Assembly: GCA_012845835.1 (NCBI GenBank)
Contig: JABAKD010000021.1
Coordinates: 6,107,386 to 6,171,385, forward strand
From: Undaria pinnatifida
Taxonomy: Eukaryota > Sar > Phaeophyceae > Laminariales > Alariaceae
Direction: 5' to 3'
DNA length: 64,000 nucleotides
The translations under genes were made by a program, and so were the position numbers. A model generated the notes under the pieces. That model did not search any database and was not told the DNA's origin. It saw only the letters and a program-made list of their open reading frames with translations. Of this stretch, positions 1 to 9,932 are shown in pieces. Position 1 is the stretch's first letter; each line of letters starts with the position of its first letter.

Positions 1-540
1 GATCCTCCGATCTCGCGTATTAATCGTAAATGTAGGGGCTTGCAATACTCGCGGTGCTAGGTCTAGACGATCGTGCGGGGTGTGGGGAAGGAGGGGGCGT
101 TGGAGTGGGGGAGTGGGAATGAATGGAAGCTACGTCACGGATGGCTAGAAAGATAATGACGTGATATCAATTGCTCAGAAGTGTTTATTACTCGGGTCGA
201 ATTCCATTGTAAGTGGGGCGTTTGAACGAACTGGGCGGGGAACAAAAGGGGGGGGGGGGGGGGGGGGGGGGGGGATGAGTTGGAGCTACGGCATGGATGG
301 CTAGATAGATAATGATATGATATCAGCTGGCTGGTAGTGTTTACTACTCTGGCAGATTTTGATTTCAGGTGTGCCGTTTGAACAAGAGGGTTCGGGGGGG
401 GGGGGGGGGCGGGGGGGCGAGCAGTTCAATATGTGCGCGGAAACCATAAACCCTTAAAGGGGACGAATCTGACGGTTGCAGCAAGAAGACACCCCTCTAT
501 ATCACTCGCCTGGTAATGTTTATCATTGCAGAAGGTTTGA
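1..540 (+). repeat. G-run tandem modules, left copy
   Basis: Non-coding repeat built of diverged modules, each with a long G run followed by a stretch like 'GATGAGTTGGAGCTACGGCA', then 'GATATCAGCTGGCTGGTAGT', then 'GTGGGGCGTTTGAACAAGAG'. Two such modules are seen (about 60-235 and 236-395), followed by the 'TGTGCGCGGAAACCATAAAC' segment at about 430. A 30-plus G run lies at about 248-274. The same order of modules recurs at 13600-14080. No coding potential is visible. Confidence 0.7.
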
Positions 541-599
541 TGTTACATTATGTAGTATGCAACCCAGTTCTCACGTGTAGTAAACAACGTGTTAAAAGC

Positions 600-880
600 T
601 TCATAATTTGTCATTGTAAATGGATCGGAAGATATAATATTTCAATCGATAGGTACAATCATGTAGATACCATTATTTTCTGACATCGGTTATAAGAAAG
701 AGATACATATTATTAAATACAACAGGCGAGGTGATGTGGTCATGCAATGTCACCGCCATTGAGAATGACAAGGAGATATGCGAATCGTGTTCCTTTTGAA
801 AGGAACGCTTAGTGTACGCGGGTTCAATGACGTTACTTTGTTTGTCATACCTCGCTTGTCATTGGTTGGGAGGCGATAAA
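600..880 (+). repeat. 280-bp dispersed repeat, copy 1
   Basis: About 280 bp is repeated with roughly 85-90 percent identity by eye at 14680-14970. Both copies share 'TTTCAATCGATAGG', 'ACAACAGGCGAGGTGATGTG' and 'GCAATGTCACCGCCATTGAG'. It lies directly downstream of the G-run modules in both places, so the two loci look like paralogous segments. No ORF of note. Confidence 0.75.
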
Positions 881-2520
881 ATTTACCATGGTACTTTTAT
901 CTGTTTCTGTCGGTCACATCGTTTGTGCAACAGTGCCGTGATTTGAACTTTTATTTTGCGATCCGATCCCATCCGATCCGATAAAATACAGAAATCAATC
1001 AGGTGGTTTTGTATGGAAAAATGAGTATTGTAAGCCCTTTTGAATCCTTTGTCTGTCTCTCTCCGAAAATAATCAAGCTCAAACTGTTTGTTAGAGGTTT
1101 CACCGTTATGAACCTTCTCCACAAAAGGCGTGGTCACGGGTCTGTGTGTCTTCCCTTCTTCGCCTCATGCGTGCCTTCATTTTTCATCGCGCATAGCTGT
1201 CAACATTTTTCCACTACACGGCTTGTAGTATTTGTCGGTTACCTCGTCGAACCTGCTTAATTAACCCCTTTGGAGCCCCCAAACCCCTCCCTATACTAAA
1301 TCCAAGTCATTTTGTCCCCCAAAAGGGTTTCCAGTTGTAAAGGGGTACTACCGCTACGAGGATCAATAGTCACGGGTACTACCGCCACCTGCATTCGAGA
1401 GCAGTCAATAAAGTTTTACTCAAGGAAAATGTACCTATAAGCACGAGAGTCAAGAGTTTCACAATTAAAAATAAAAGGATTCGAACCCTAATTTATATAT
1501 GGCTTTTAGCAGGGCCTTGCTTCACCTACTACTATTATATACTCCGGAGTATAAATAAATAGCTTTTTCCTAAAGAACCTCCGTGTAGTCGGATCGTGAT
1601 TGATTGTCGTTTCGATAAGAAACTCAAACCCCTTGTAGCACGAAGAGTGACAGCACAGCAAGTAAACAAAAAATACGCGTCGAAGATGCATCACAAACAG
1701 ACCAGTCGAGCGTCAGACACATCAAAGCACCACTTGATAAATATGTACCGGCGTATGTGAGATATACAATGGTACGTATAACCAAAATAGTTTAAATCCA
1801 CGTAGAATGGTACGTACTCGAAAATACTCATATATTGCCTGGTGGAAAGGATTGGAGACTCCCCCGCCAGAACACGTGCGTTCGTCACACCGTGAACTTG
1901 GCCACCGAAAAAGCTGGGAACGCTACCGCTTCGTAGAGACGTTGCAGGTGAGGGAGGTTGCTCTGTCCGTCGCGCTGTCCGCAGCACTACTGATCTCGTT
2001 GAGTATCACCGAGACATCGCGGTATTCTCCATGTGATGACAAATCCAGGTCGTGGCATCGGACGTTTTAATCTAGGAGCAGCAATTGATTCAATTTTGTA
2101 CTGGCAATTGATAATTGATAGAAGTGAAGTGTAGACGGGCTATTATGGGTGGGAGACGTCGCCTGGATAGAGACGGCACGCAGTGTTCAGCTTTGCCGCT
2201 GAATCGACTGCTGAAATGGACTTCGCGGAGGGCGTCGATGACGACCGACGATGAGATTGGCTTGCATGGTTTTACCATTATCGCGCGAGCATTAGAATAT
2301 GCGTATACATAATGCAAGACACATAAGAAAGGGGCGTGCTCTTGTCACAGCAGTAGCAGTGTGGTTTGGCTTGTTTGCAGAACAGAATAGAGCGTGAACG
2401 ACGCTTCGACGCTTCCAGAAAACTTAAGTGGACGCGTACCGCACGTAGTGTGTCTGGAGATTGGCGGACGACCGAAGACCCAACAACACCAATAGTCTTT
2501 AGACTAAATGTATTCATTCA
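881..2520. other. No recognisable gene
   Basis: Only short unrelated ORFs on both strands, none with a recognisable domain. A perfect 16-bp palindrome TATACTCCGGAGTATA lies at 1538-1553, and a short tandem of CGATC/CCGATC lies at about 958-982. I see nothing else in this stretch. Confidence 0.5.
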
Positions 2521-2810
2521 CACTTATACTTTCCAGCTTCTGGACAAGCCGTGGTCACAAGTGTCATCCCTTCATCCCCCCGGTTCTTGCCTTAAATTTT
2601 TATCGGCCATAGGGTTCAGCAATCCCAATTCTTATCGATATTTCATCGAGTGCTGCTAACTTACGCTCTCGCGTTTTCCGCACGTCAATTTGTGCGCAAG
2701 AAACAGTCCCCACGAATTTATACGAGTATGCACTGTGGGGGATTCGAACTCATAAAACTGACCTATACCAGGCTCGAGCACAACCTGCTACGCCACCGGG
2801 GCGATCGGCG
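2521..2810 (-). mobile_element. tRNA-headed SINE, family 1, copy 1
   Basis: Read on the minus strand, the element starts with a tRNA-like head. A box-A-like TGGCGTAGCAGG is followed about 35 nt later by box B, AGTTCGAATCC. A body of about 210 bp follows, ending in the segment ACCACGGCTTGTCCAGAAGC and an A-rich tail. Copies at 4845-5134 and 27025-27335 align over the whole length. The head is not a functional tRNA gene, because acceptor-stem pairing is not evident. Confidence 0.8.
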
Positions 2811-3925
2811 CAATATGAGGGCCCCTTATTGCTCGCGAGGATGATTGCACCGCGTACACACTCTTGTCAAATGCATGCGGCAACTGGTAACTGTTAACTT
2901 GATACATGTAAATGTTTCTTGGTAAACGATTGGCGCTTGAAGTTTCCAGACCAGAGTGTGATTGCGTGGTTACCTTTTCTCGCTGAGAACAAGAGTAAGT
3001 GTGTAAGCCAGGGCAGGTGCCGTATAGTCAGGACGTCAACTGTGGTTTGGAATTTGCTTTTATGCCCCGTGCAGTTAGAAGAAGAGTTGTGTAGACGTTT
3101 CCCCCTTGCCTCGCTCTCTCCTTTTGTTGCACGTGTCGGCTATTTGGTTTACACTACATACCTATGGTACGGCGTACAGAGACAACAGTTTACAGCACAG
3201 GGCCGGAAATAAGAAAGTGCGCAAAATTTAAGAACTTCAAACTCACTCTTGGGCGGACTCCATGAAAAATGTAGAGATCAAAACGTGATTACTCCGCTGA
3301 ACTCAAACGCCGCTGAGCTCAATCCACATACCAGACGCAGCAATACGAGCCTTACGAGCCTCGCGTGTTGCTGTGTCAAGGACACCGTCGTTGTCGGCAG
3401 AAGGGTTGTCGAGATCAGAAAGGCACACACCACCAGGGCCAGTGATGTACAAACCGACACAACCGCCGTAATATTGGCAGTGACTAAGCTGGGGTCGCTG
3501 CAGCAACTTCTATTTTTTGTCGCTGTGGTAATGTTTTCCCCCTGGCTCCCCTAATCTACGCTGGCCGCTTACTACTTTTGCATTGAGAGTTTAAAAACCC
3601 ACAATAAATATTTGTTTATGAAAGAAAAGAACCCGCCCCCCCCCCCCCGTAAACATTTCACCCACACAGCATAGTACAAGTATCGGTAAGAATGTTCAAA
3701 ATTCGTCGAACTCACACCAAATCTCCCGAAAATACATATGATACATGTATTTAAATATTAGAGTGACAGCGTATCAATTTGGAACAGTGGGTTCGTGTCC
3801 CACAGAGTTTTTAATCCTTTTGGGGGTACTTTAGTTATTGAATGCTGTATTAAGAGCAACATATAGATAACCCATAATATTCTGTACCATTCCTACTCTT
3901 CACGATATAAAAGCCGGGGGGAGAA
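2811..3925. other. No recognisable gene
   Basis: Short ORFs only, with opposite-strand shadows around 3280-3550. A C run lies at about 3635-3648. A B-box-like GGTTCGTGTCCCAC at about 3788 may be the remnant of another tRNA-derived repeat, but I cannot define its ends. Confidence 0.4.
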
Positions 3926-3929
3926 ACAC

Positions 3930-4435
3930 AAATTTATGGAATAGATGTGATGTTTTACCTAGCTCAAAATTCCTCACCTCAAGTATAAATACCAATACTT
4001 ACCATTATAGTAGACAAAAGATAACACACCTCCCAATAAAAACACACTCTCATATAGTATATTACGAGTACCAACAACGCAGCTTGCAAAGATGAGTATT
4101 GACCTGAAGTTCGTCAAACTCACGGCTGACGTCCTTGAAAATTCGTTATAAAATAAACCGCGTACCATACATATGATAAAGCAATATAGTGGAAACTACA
4201 GGAATAAATTTATAAAATAGATCATGTGATGTTTTACCTAGCTCAAAATTCCTCACCTCAAGTACAAATACCAATACTTACCATTATAGCTGGACAAAAA
4301 ATATGACACCTCCCAAATGAAACTCACTCAAATAGTATAGTACGAGTACCCACAACGCAACTTGCAAAGATGATAATTGACCTGAAATTCGTCAAACTCA
4401 CGGCTGACGTCCTTGAAAATTAGTTATAAAATACT
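3930..4435 (+). repeat. Tandem pair of a 250-260 bp AT-rich repeat
   Basis: Two adjacent copies (about 3935-4170 and 4210-4432) share 'GATGTTTTACCTAGCTCAAA', 'CCAATACTTACCATTATAG' and 'CTCACGGCTGACGTCCTTGA'. A third copy is at 12690-12910. The tail segment 'CGCAGCTTGCAAAGATGAGT' resembles the terminal part of family A in reverse orientation, so this may be a diverged, AT-rich relative of that family. Confidence 0.75.
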
Positions 4436-4844
4436 AAAATGCCATATAGGCTTCACAGCAGCAAGCAGCACACGGCACCCGGTGTACACATAGAGGAGGT
4501 AGCGCAGAACCGATACACCTGTACTGCACATGAACTACCTATAAACACCAGTGCATATATGTCGACATGCGTTGTGTGCAGAAATAGGCCCGCTGTGTCT
4601 GACGAAAAAAAAGGCTCAGTTTCGGGCGGACACTACTCGTATTATCAAGAGATTGGTGGACTACTCGTAAGACGTCAAGCTCAGCGGGGAGCCCTATACC
4701 AAACGCTTTACAATAGTCTATGATCAAGGTTGTTCAATGAATAGTGGTGTCACACGAAAAATCTGACGCTCCCTCAAAATGAGAATTTCTCGTTCGACGG
4801 GTGTATTGGTGCCTACTTGTTTTTTTTGGGTTTTTTTTTGCACA

Positions 4845-5134
4845 CTACTTTTACTTTCCAGCTTCTGGACAAGCCGTGGTCACAGGTGTCGTCCCTTCTC
4901 CTCCCCGGTTCTTGCCTTCAATTTATATCGCGCATAGGGTTCAGCAATCCCACTGCTCGTCCATTGTTCATCGAGTGTTGCTAAGTCGCGCTCTCGCGCT
5001 TTCCGCAAGTCAATTTGTCCACAAGAAAATGTCCCAACGAATTTATACGAGTATGCACTCGGCGGGGCTCGAACTCACGAAACTGACCTATACCAGGCTC
5101 GAGGATAACCTGATACGCCACCGGGGCGACCGGA
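4845..5134 (-). mobile_element. tRNA-headed SINE, family 1, copy 2
   Basis: Same family as 2521-2810. On the minus strand it starts CCGGTCGCCCCGGTGG with box B AGTTCGAGCCCC, and ends with CCTGTGACCACGG followed by CTTGTCCAGAAGC and an A-rich tail. Its 5' end lies only a few bases from the (CAA)n terminus of the LINE at 5138-7045, so the two elements are arranged head to tail. Confidence 0.8.
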
Positions 5135-5137
5135 CCT

Positions 5138-5182
<45 letters not shown>

Positions 5183-5520
5183 CTCACATCAACTCGCATC
5201 ATAAAGTCCGTGGTCACAGGACAGGCTCCAGTCACTCTGGAGCTGAGGAATACCCCATGGAAAAACACACACAACCCGAGGTGGTACACGCATATATCAC
5301 AGCTGACGCAATTCATGCCTCCACCAGAAACATGTAAAAGTGAAATCGGGAGTCAGCCTACGATGTGCCAGGTCCAGGCCGGTGCATACGTCTCACTACT
5401 CACGCCTGATGGAACCAAATATTCCGATTGCCACCCAAGTAAGACTACCACGTATACATTACACGTGGTATCTATCACTACGCATACGCACGACAGGCAT
5501 AATAAGTCAATTGGAGAAAA

Positions 5521-5700
5521 ATAAACAAGGAAAAGAAAAGAAGATAAAATAAATAAACTAAAACAAAAGAAAAACGAAACAAGACGAAAAAGGCAAGCAA
5601 AGAGAAGAAAAAGCAAGAAAAACAAGAAAAGACAAGACAAGAAAGCAAGGAAAGAAGAGAAAAAAAGAAAAAAAAAAAAAAAAGAAGAAAAGAAAGAAAA
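5521..5700. repeat. A/G-rich low-complexity tract in LINE 3' region
   Basis: Purine-rich sequence (AAAGAAAAGAAG type) of about 180 bp. The equivalent tract occurs at 28140-28300 in the second LINE copy, so it belongs to the element and is not an independent microsatellite. Confidence 0.7.
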
Positions 5701-5821
5701 ATGTCATACCAGCAGACCCTAGGAACTGGCTAAGGATGGCATTGGGCCATCAATGGCACCTGGGAGAGAACGCAACATGGCGAAGAAGTCAGGGCGGTCT
5801 TCTGCAATCTTGTGACGGCCA

Positions 5822-7045
5822 TTAGAAGGCCCACAACTTTGAATACGATGATGGCCAAACCCAGACTTCAGTCTCTTGGGCATGACGCTCCCCCTTCCGC
5901 CCCTCCCCCCTTCCTCCCTTTCCCCTTCCGCCCTCCCCCCCTCCCCCCTCCCCCCCTCCCCCCCTCCCCCCCCCCCCCCCCTCCCCCAGTCTCCTCCCCG
6001 CCCCCCCCCCTTCCCCCTCCCCCCGGCCGCTTAGAGATGCCAACGGTAGATGACGCTGCGCCGCAGCCTTTGCGCGTCGCTCTGCAGCTTTGCGTCTCTC
6101 CGTTTCATGCCAATTCCGCATGGACAACTCGGTTCCCTCCTCTACTCTTCGAAACCATCTGCCAGCCTTCTGAGCAGCCTTTCGCCATCCTTCGAATTTC
6201 ATTGCAAAGACCGACATATCCTCCTTCAGATGATCCATCCAGTCTTTCTCTTGCCCCCCTGAGTAGCCCTTACCCCCAACAAACTCCCCAAACATCACCC
6301 TCTGTGGCAGACGCTCCTCCCCCCTGCGTGCCACGAATCTCGCAAACAAAATCCTCAGTTTGCGCACTATCACCTCAACGCTCTCGGAATCTGTCTGGGC
6401 AAGCGCGTCTGCGTACGATAGGGTGTGGTCGTCGCGCTTCCGTTTCCGCCATCCAAGACATCGGAGGAGCATGGAGCGGTGAACCCGTCGTAGCCTGCCA
6501 TAGTCAGGCTTCTTCGGGCTCCACGTCACGCAACCGTACAGCAGTGTCTCGACCACCTCAGCTTTCAGCAACCGCACATTCAACCGTAAACGCACACCCG
6601 GGCGATCATAGATTTCCATCTTGTACCGCAGGAAGCACGCCCAGGCCCTCTGAAGACGCCGCGTTATTTCAGTGCTAAGCTTTCTGTCTGCGGTGATAGC
6701 CCCGCCCCAGTATACAAACGGGATTTTTTGTTTGTAAACCTGGCCGGCTGCATTGATCATGAAGGACACCTTCCCCCCGCTTTTGGTTTACAGGCATATT
6801 ATCTCTGTTTTTGCCTCGGATACTGTAAGCCCGAACGACGAGCACGCAGTCACGATCGCCGTCATCATCCTCTCCAGCCCTTCTGATGATCGCGATACGA
6901 TGCCCGCATCGTCCCCGTACAGCATACCCCACAATCTCTGCACCCCCTCCCCCTCCTTCCCCCTCCGTGAAGTGCCCTTCTTCTCGCCTTCCTTCTTTCG
7001 TTGGAGCTGCACCATGTTGTCCGTGATGGCTGCATCAGCGAGGAC
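5822..7045 (-). pseudogene. LINE reverse transcriptase, C-terminal part, one in-frame stop
   Basis: The reading frame runs from about 7045 down to 5822 on the minus strand and is interrupted once, by TAA at 6788-6790. Upstream of the stop is the RT catalytic motif context MLYGDDAGIV (the YxDD box). Downstream come the motifs FVYWGGAIT, LLYGCVTW, RSMLLRCLGW and RLPQRVMFGE, in the order known from the C-terminal part of non-LTR reverse transcriptases. The final 80 residues are a Gly/Arg-rich translation of the C-rich repeat and are probably not conserved protein. No endonuclease or N-terminal RT part is present. The element would be inactive because of truncation and the stop. Certain as a LINE RT relative; clade not assigned. 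Confidence 0.85.
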
Positions 7046-7818
7046 CTATATATCCCCTTGGTTCCTTAGCCAAAGTACCACTATAATACACGGGGCTAGA
7101 TATGCTGTACAGCGCAACATGTCGCACCGTTGCTGCTTCGGCGCACCGCCCACCACAACGTGTACGACTACTGCTGCTGGGATGATCAGTACCGCACAAT
7201 GAGTACCGGGTGTAAGAGAATACACCTGGCATATGTCTACATACGTGCTGAGGGGGCGACCATACTTGGTTACCGGCTCGTATGATACAATTACGAGCCT
7301 ATAATTACTGCTAAACGATCATATCGTACAACAGCAGTCCATGTTTGACGAGTACTATGTGGTACACATCGTAAGCCGAGTACGAATGAGTGTGATCACA
7401 ACAACAAATACACGCATTTCATTATCGCTCGCTCGCTCGCTCGCCCGCCGTCGCTCTTGTTGCTACTATGTTCCATGGTCATAGGGATGACACTCTGTTT
7501 TGAAGTTATGATGACAGTACATGTTTGACGAGAATACTCGTATACGGGATACATATCGTAGTACGAGTAAATTATTTGGGTGATTATGACAACAAATGCA
7601 TGCATGCATTCAATTACCAACTAAACAACAGACATATGCCTTGTGAGAGTACACCTCATATCTAGCGTCAGCAGGAAAAAAAAACTAGAGGCTCATCGAC
7701 TGGCAGTCGCGTGGCTCGTGGGGTGCGTTTTTCACTTGATTTTAGAGTTTAACCGACTTTTAAGAAAAAAGTGACCGGGTATACCCGTTTTTGGTTATTG
7801 CCCTTATAATTATGTAAC
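7046..7818. other. No recognisable gene
   Basis: Only short ORFs. A short GCTC/CGCT microsatellite is at about 7427-7450. A motif around ACATGTTTGACGAG is repeated at about 7340 and 7520, suggesting a diverged local duplication of roughly 180 bp. Confidence 0.4.
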
Positions 7819-8135
7819 TGCACTCCAGCAGTGAGATCGAAGATTTCGTCAAAACTCATCTTCGCAAGCTGTACGTGTGTTATACTTTGATGGCGCGTGT
7901 TACCGGGTGTGTTTCCTCGTTAAGGGTGTAGGTCGGCGACTTTCCTTGGAACCACAATGTTGCTTGCACCAGGTTCAACAGGTTGATGTTAGTAATCAAT
8001 CTATGCGCGGAAACTACATAATAACTCGTTTCTGGGGGGGACTAAATCTGACATACCTGTGGAACGAAAGGAATCAATTTATCAAGTATATATTGTAGGT
8101 CGTGCAACCGGTGAGGGGAGGAGCGGTAGTAAAAA
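7819..8135 (+). repeat. Family A repeat, copy 1
   Basis: Begins CACTCCAGCAGTGAGATCGA, and carries the successive family landmarks TTCGTCAAAACTCATC, GTCGGCGACT, GGTTCAACAGG, GCGCGGAAACTA and CCGGTGAGGGG. The element is non-coding. Other copies are at 11979, 13190, 15050, 15638, 18071 and 22988 (plus) and near 28722, 32395 and 46725 (minus). Confidence 0.8.
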
Positions 8136-8569
8136 CCAAGTGCGCTGCTCGATAATCTGATCCTGACTGTTGTTGATATCCTGAGTAATCGATGAGGTGT
8201 CATTGGCAGAAAAAATCCGGCACCCGTGTTAGGTGTATGTTCGGCAAGCCCCCCGAGGATGAGTGAAACAGAAAAAACCCAAACATATTTCAACTCTCAC
8301 ATATTTTGTAGAGCAACCATACGGAAGCAGAGCATACCTTCAAATGGCGGGATAAACGCGAAAAATAACGAAACATGCAGTGAAGATATACATAGTCAGC
8401 AGGACCAAGAAGCAGCAAACACTCCCAGTTCGTTTGTTGTAAGGAGCAGCACAGACGGCGGCGGGGGGGGGGGAGGGGGGGGTATACTTAAAAAATGTAA
8501 AAATCAGACCTATAACATAGTTCTCCGTCGTACGAACCTAGTGCGAAAATCATGCCTCTTACCGTAAAC
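8136..8569. other. No recognisable gene
   Basis: Contains a short open frame (8226-8567, plus strand) with no recognisable domain, running into a G run at 8462-8482. I see no good evidence of a gene. Confidence 0.35.
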
Positions 8570-9450
8570 CACACAAGATAACACACCCCCGGTGATACAT
8601 TTGAGCGCTTGAAAATATTATGACCGCGTGTGGTATCCTGTGGGGGGTGTGGTATGTTGTATAGCCCCGGTGATAGATTGCTGGTCGCGGCGGCCCGCAG
8701 GGGGTGTGATAAACCAGGGGGTGTGATAGCACGTCCGACCACCCACAGGGTACGTTTGGGAGTGTGATAAATGTGGGGGTGTGATAAACCAGGGGGTGTG
8801 ATAGCACGTCCGAACACCCACAGGGTGTGTTTGGGGGTATGATAAATGAGGGGGTGTGATAAACCAGGGGGTGTGATAACCTCCGGACACCCACAGGTCG
8901 TGCTCGGGAAACCGAAACACTCCTTGTAGAGTTGAGCCGCTGCTGGTGAGGCGATGCGGGGGCTGTCATGTTGGTGCCTGCTGCTGCTGCTGGTAGATCA
9001 GCAGCAGCAGCAGGAAGGAGGACTCGTGGCAGGAGTCGCTTGTGTAGGAGAAGTGCGCTCGAGTTGAAAGAACGACGTGATCTGTGGCGCCTGCTGTATT
9101 GCTGCGGTCGAAGCAGTTGTCGGAGAAGCGGGGGCACTTGCAGAGGCATTCTGCTCTCCCTCAACGTTCATGTTCTTGGAGGTGTCCACACGGGGTGTTC
9201 CCCCCGCACACAGGGTGTGGTGTTGTGTGCCCACGGGGCAGATGTTCTATGACCCCGGTGGTGGAAAGGAGGGGCCCCGTGAATGTATGCGGCGTAACTA
9301 AGATTATCACCGGGGTGTGGTATCTTGTGTAGCCCCGGTGGTGAATCGATGGTTGCAAAAATGCGCCAAAAATTATCACCGGGGTATCGTATTCTGTGGG
9401 GGGTGTGATATCTTATGTGGGTGTGTTATCTTGTGTAGTAGTTTACGGTA
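8570..9450 (-). mobile_element. DNA transposon copy, left arm of a 2.2-kb inverted pair
   Basis: About 880 bp bounded at both ends by the same terminal motif, TACCGTAAACYACACAAGAT (outer end 8571, inner end near 9450). The subterminal regions are packed with copies of TATCACACCCC and CCGGTGATA on both sides. On the minus strand an open frame starts at 9168 with MNVEGEQNASASAPASP and runs to QITSFF before ending in a CTG-repeat stretch (8998). The right arm at 9933-10757 is nearly identical in reverse orientation. It is probably an internally deleted derivative of a larger DNA transposon, retaining the start of its transposase or accessory gene. The superfamily is not assigned. Confidence 0.7.
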
Positions 9451-9932
9451 TTTATGCGACGAAATCCAGCCGCCAAGTGCTTGTTAGATGTCCCGCAGCT
9501 TTTGTAGTGGGGGACTCCCAATGGTGCCTGTTTGACGGTGCCGCTGATGTCTCTGCTGCCGCTGAATGTGTAGCAAGGCTGGAACTCGTCATACAAACAA
9601 TGCACAAATGTATGGCAGCACTACTGGTGGGGTTTCTTGACGAGTGCCCGTATATCGGGCTGGCATACACCGGCTATACCATGTGATTTTGTCTTGAGAC
9701 GCGAGATAACACACACGCGCATCGCAAAAAAAAGCATCATCGGTCAGTTACTGAAACTCCGTGCACAACAACAGAGCAGCAGCAGCTGAACAAGCGGGGT
9801 AGGTCAGAGACAAGGAGGACCTTTTTCCTGCTTCCCCCATCGTGCTCTTATATTCCTGGTGATGACGCTGTCTTGCGCTTTGCTAAAGTTGTTGTGGATG
9901 TTTGGCGTGAACGCATCTGTACCACAGACATA
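9451..9932. other. Spacer between the two inverted transposon arms
   Basis: About 480 bp of unique sequence. It holds a short plus-strand frame (9396-9686) with no recognisable domain. Both inner transposon termini face this spacer, so it may be host DNA trapped between two insertions or the loop of one composite element. Confidence 0.5.

Larger units (their letters stand above)
5138..7045 (-). mobile_element. 5'-truncated LINE with (CAA)n 3' tail
   Basis: Non-LTR retrotransposon on the minus strand. It contains, in order: the C-terminal part of a reverse transcriptase (coding part 5822-7045), a C/G-rich stretch (5880-6025), a pyrimidine-rich 3' UTR (A/G-rich on the plus strand, 5520-5700), the segment CCTGTGACCACGGACTT, and a terminal (CAA) array of about 14 units at 5138-5182. 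The 5' part is missing upstream of about 7045, as is common for LINE copies. A second 3' fragment lies at 27785-28724 and a third 3' end at 32178-32240 (plus strand). Confidence 0.8.

Noticed and set aside
2738-2810. tRNA gene
   Set aside because: A and B boxes are present, but the acceptor and anticodon stems do not pair, and the same head recurs with a SINE body at other sites.
5812-6678. 288-codon plus-strand frame, Pro-rich
   Set aside because: It lies opposite the LINE reverse transcriptase, and its Pro-rich start is the translation of the C-rich tract. The minus-strand frame carries real RT motifs.
8559-9164. 201-codon minus-strand frame and its overlapping partners with HTPxFITPP repeats
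   Set aside because: These translate the non-coding subterminal repeats of the DNA transposon; three frames stay open because the repeats lack stops.
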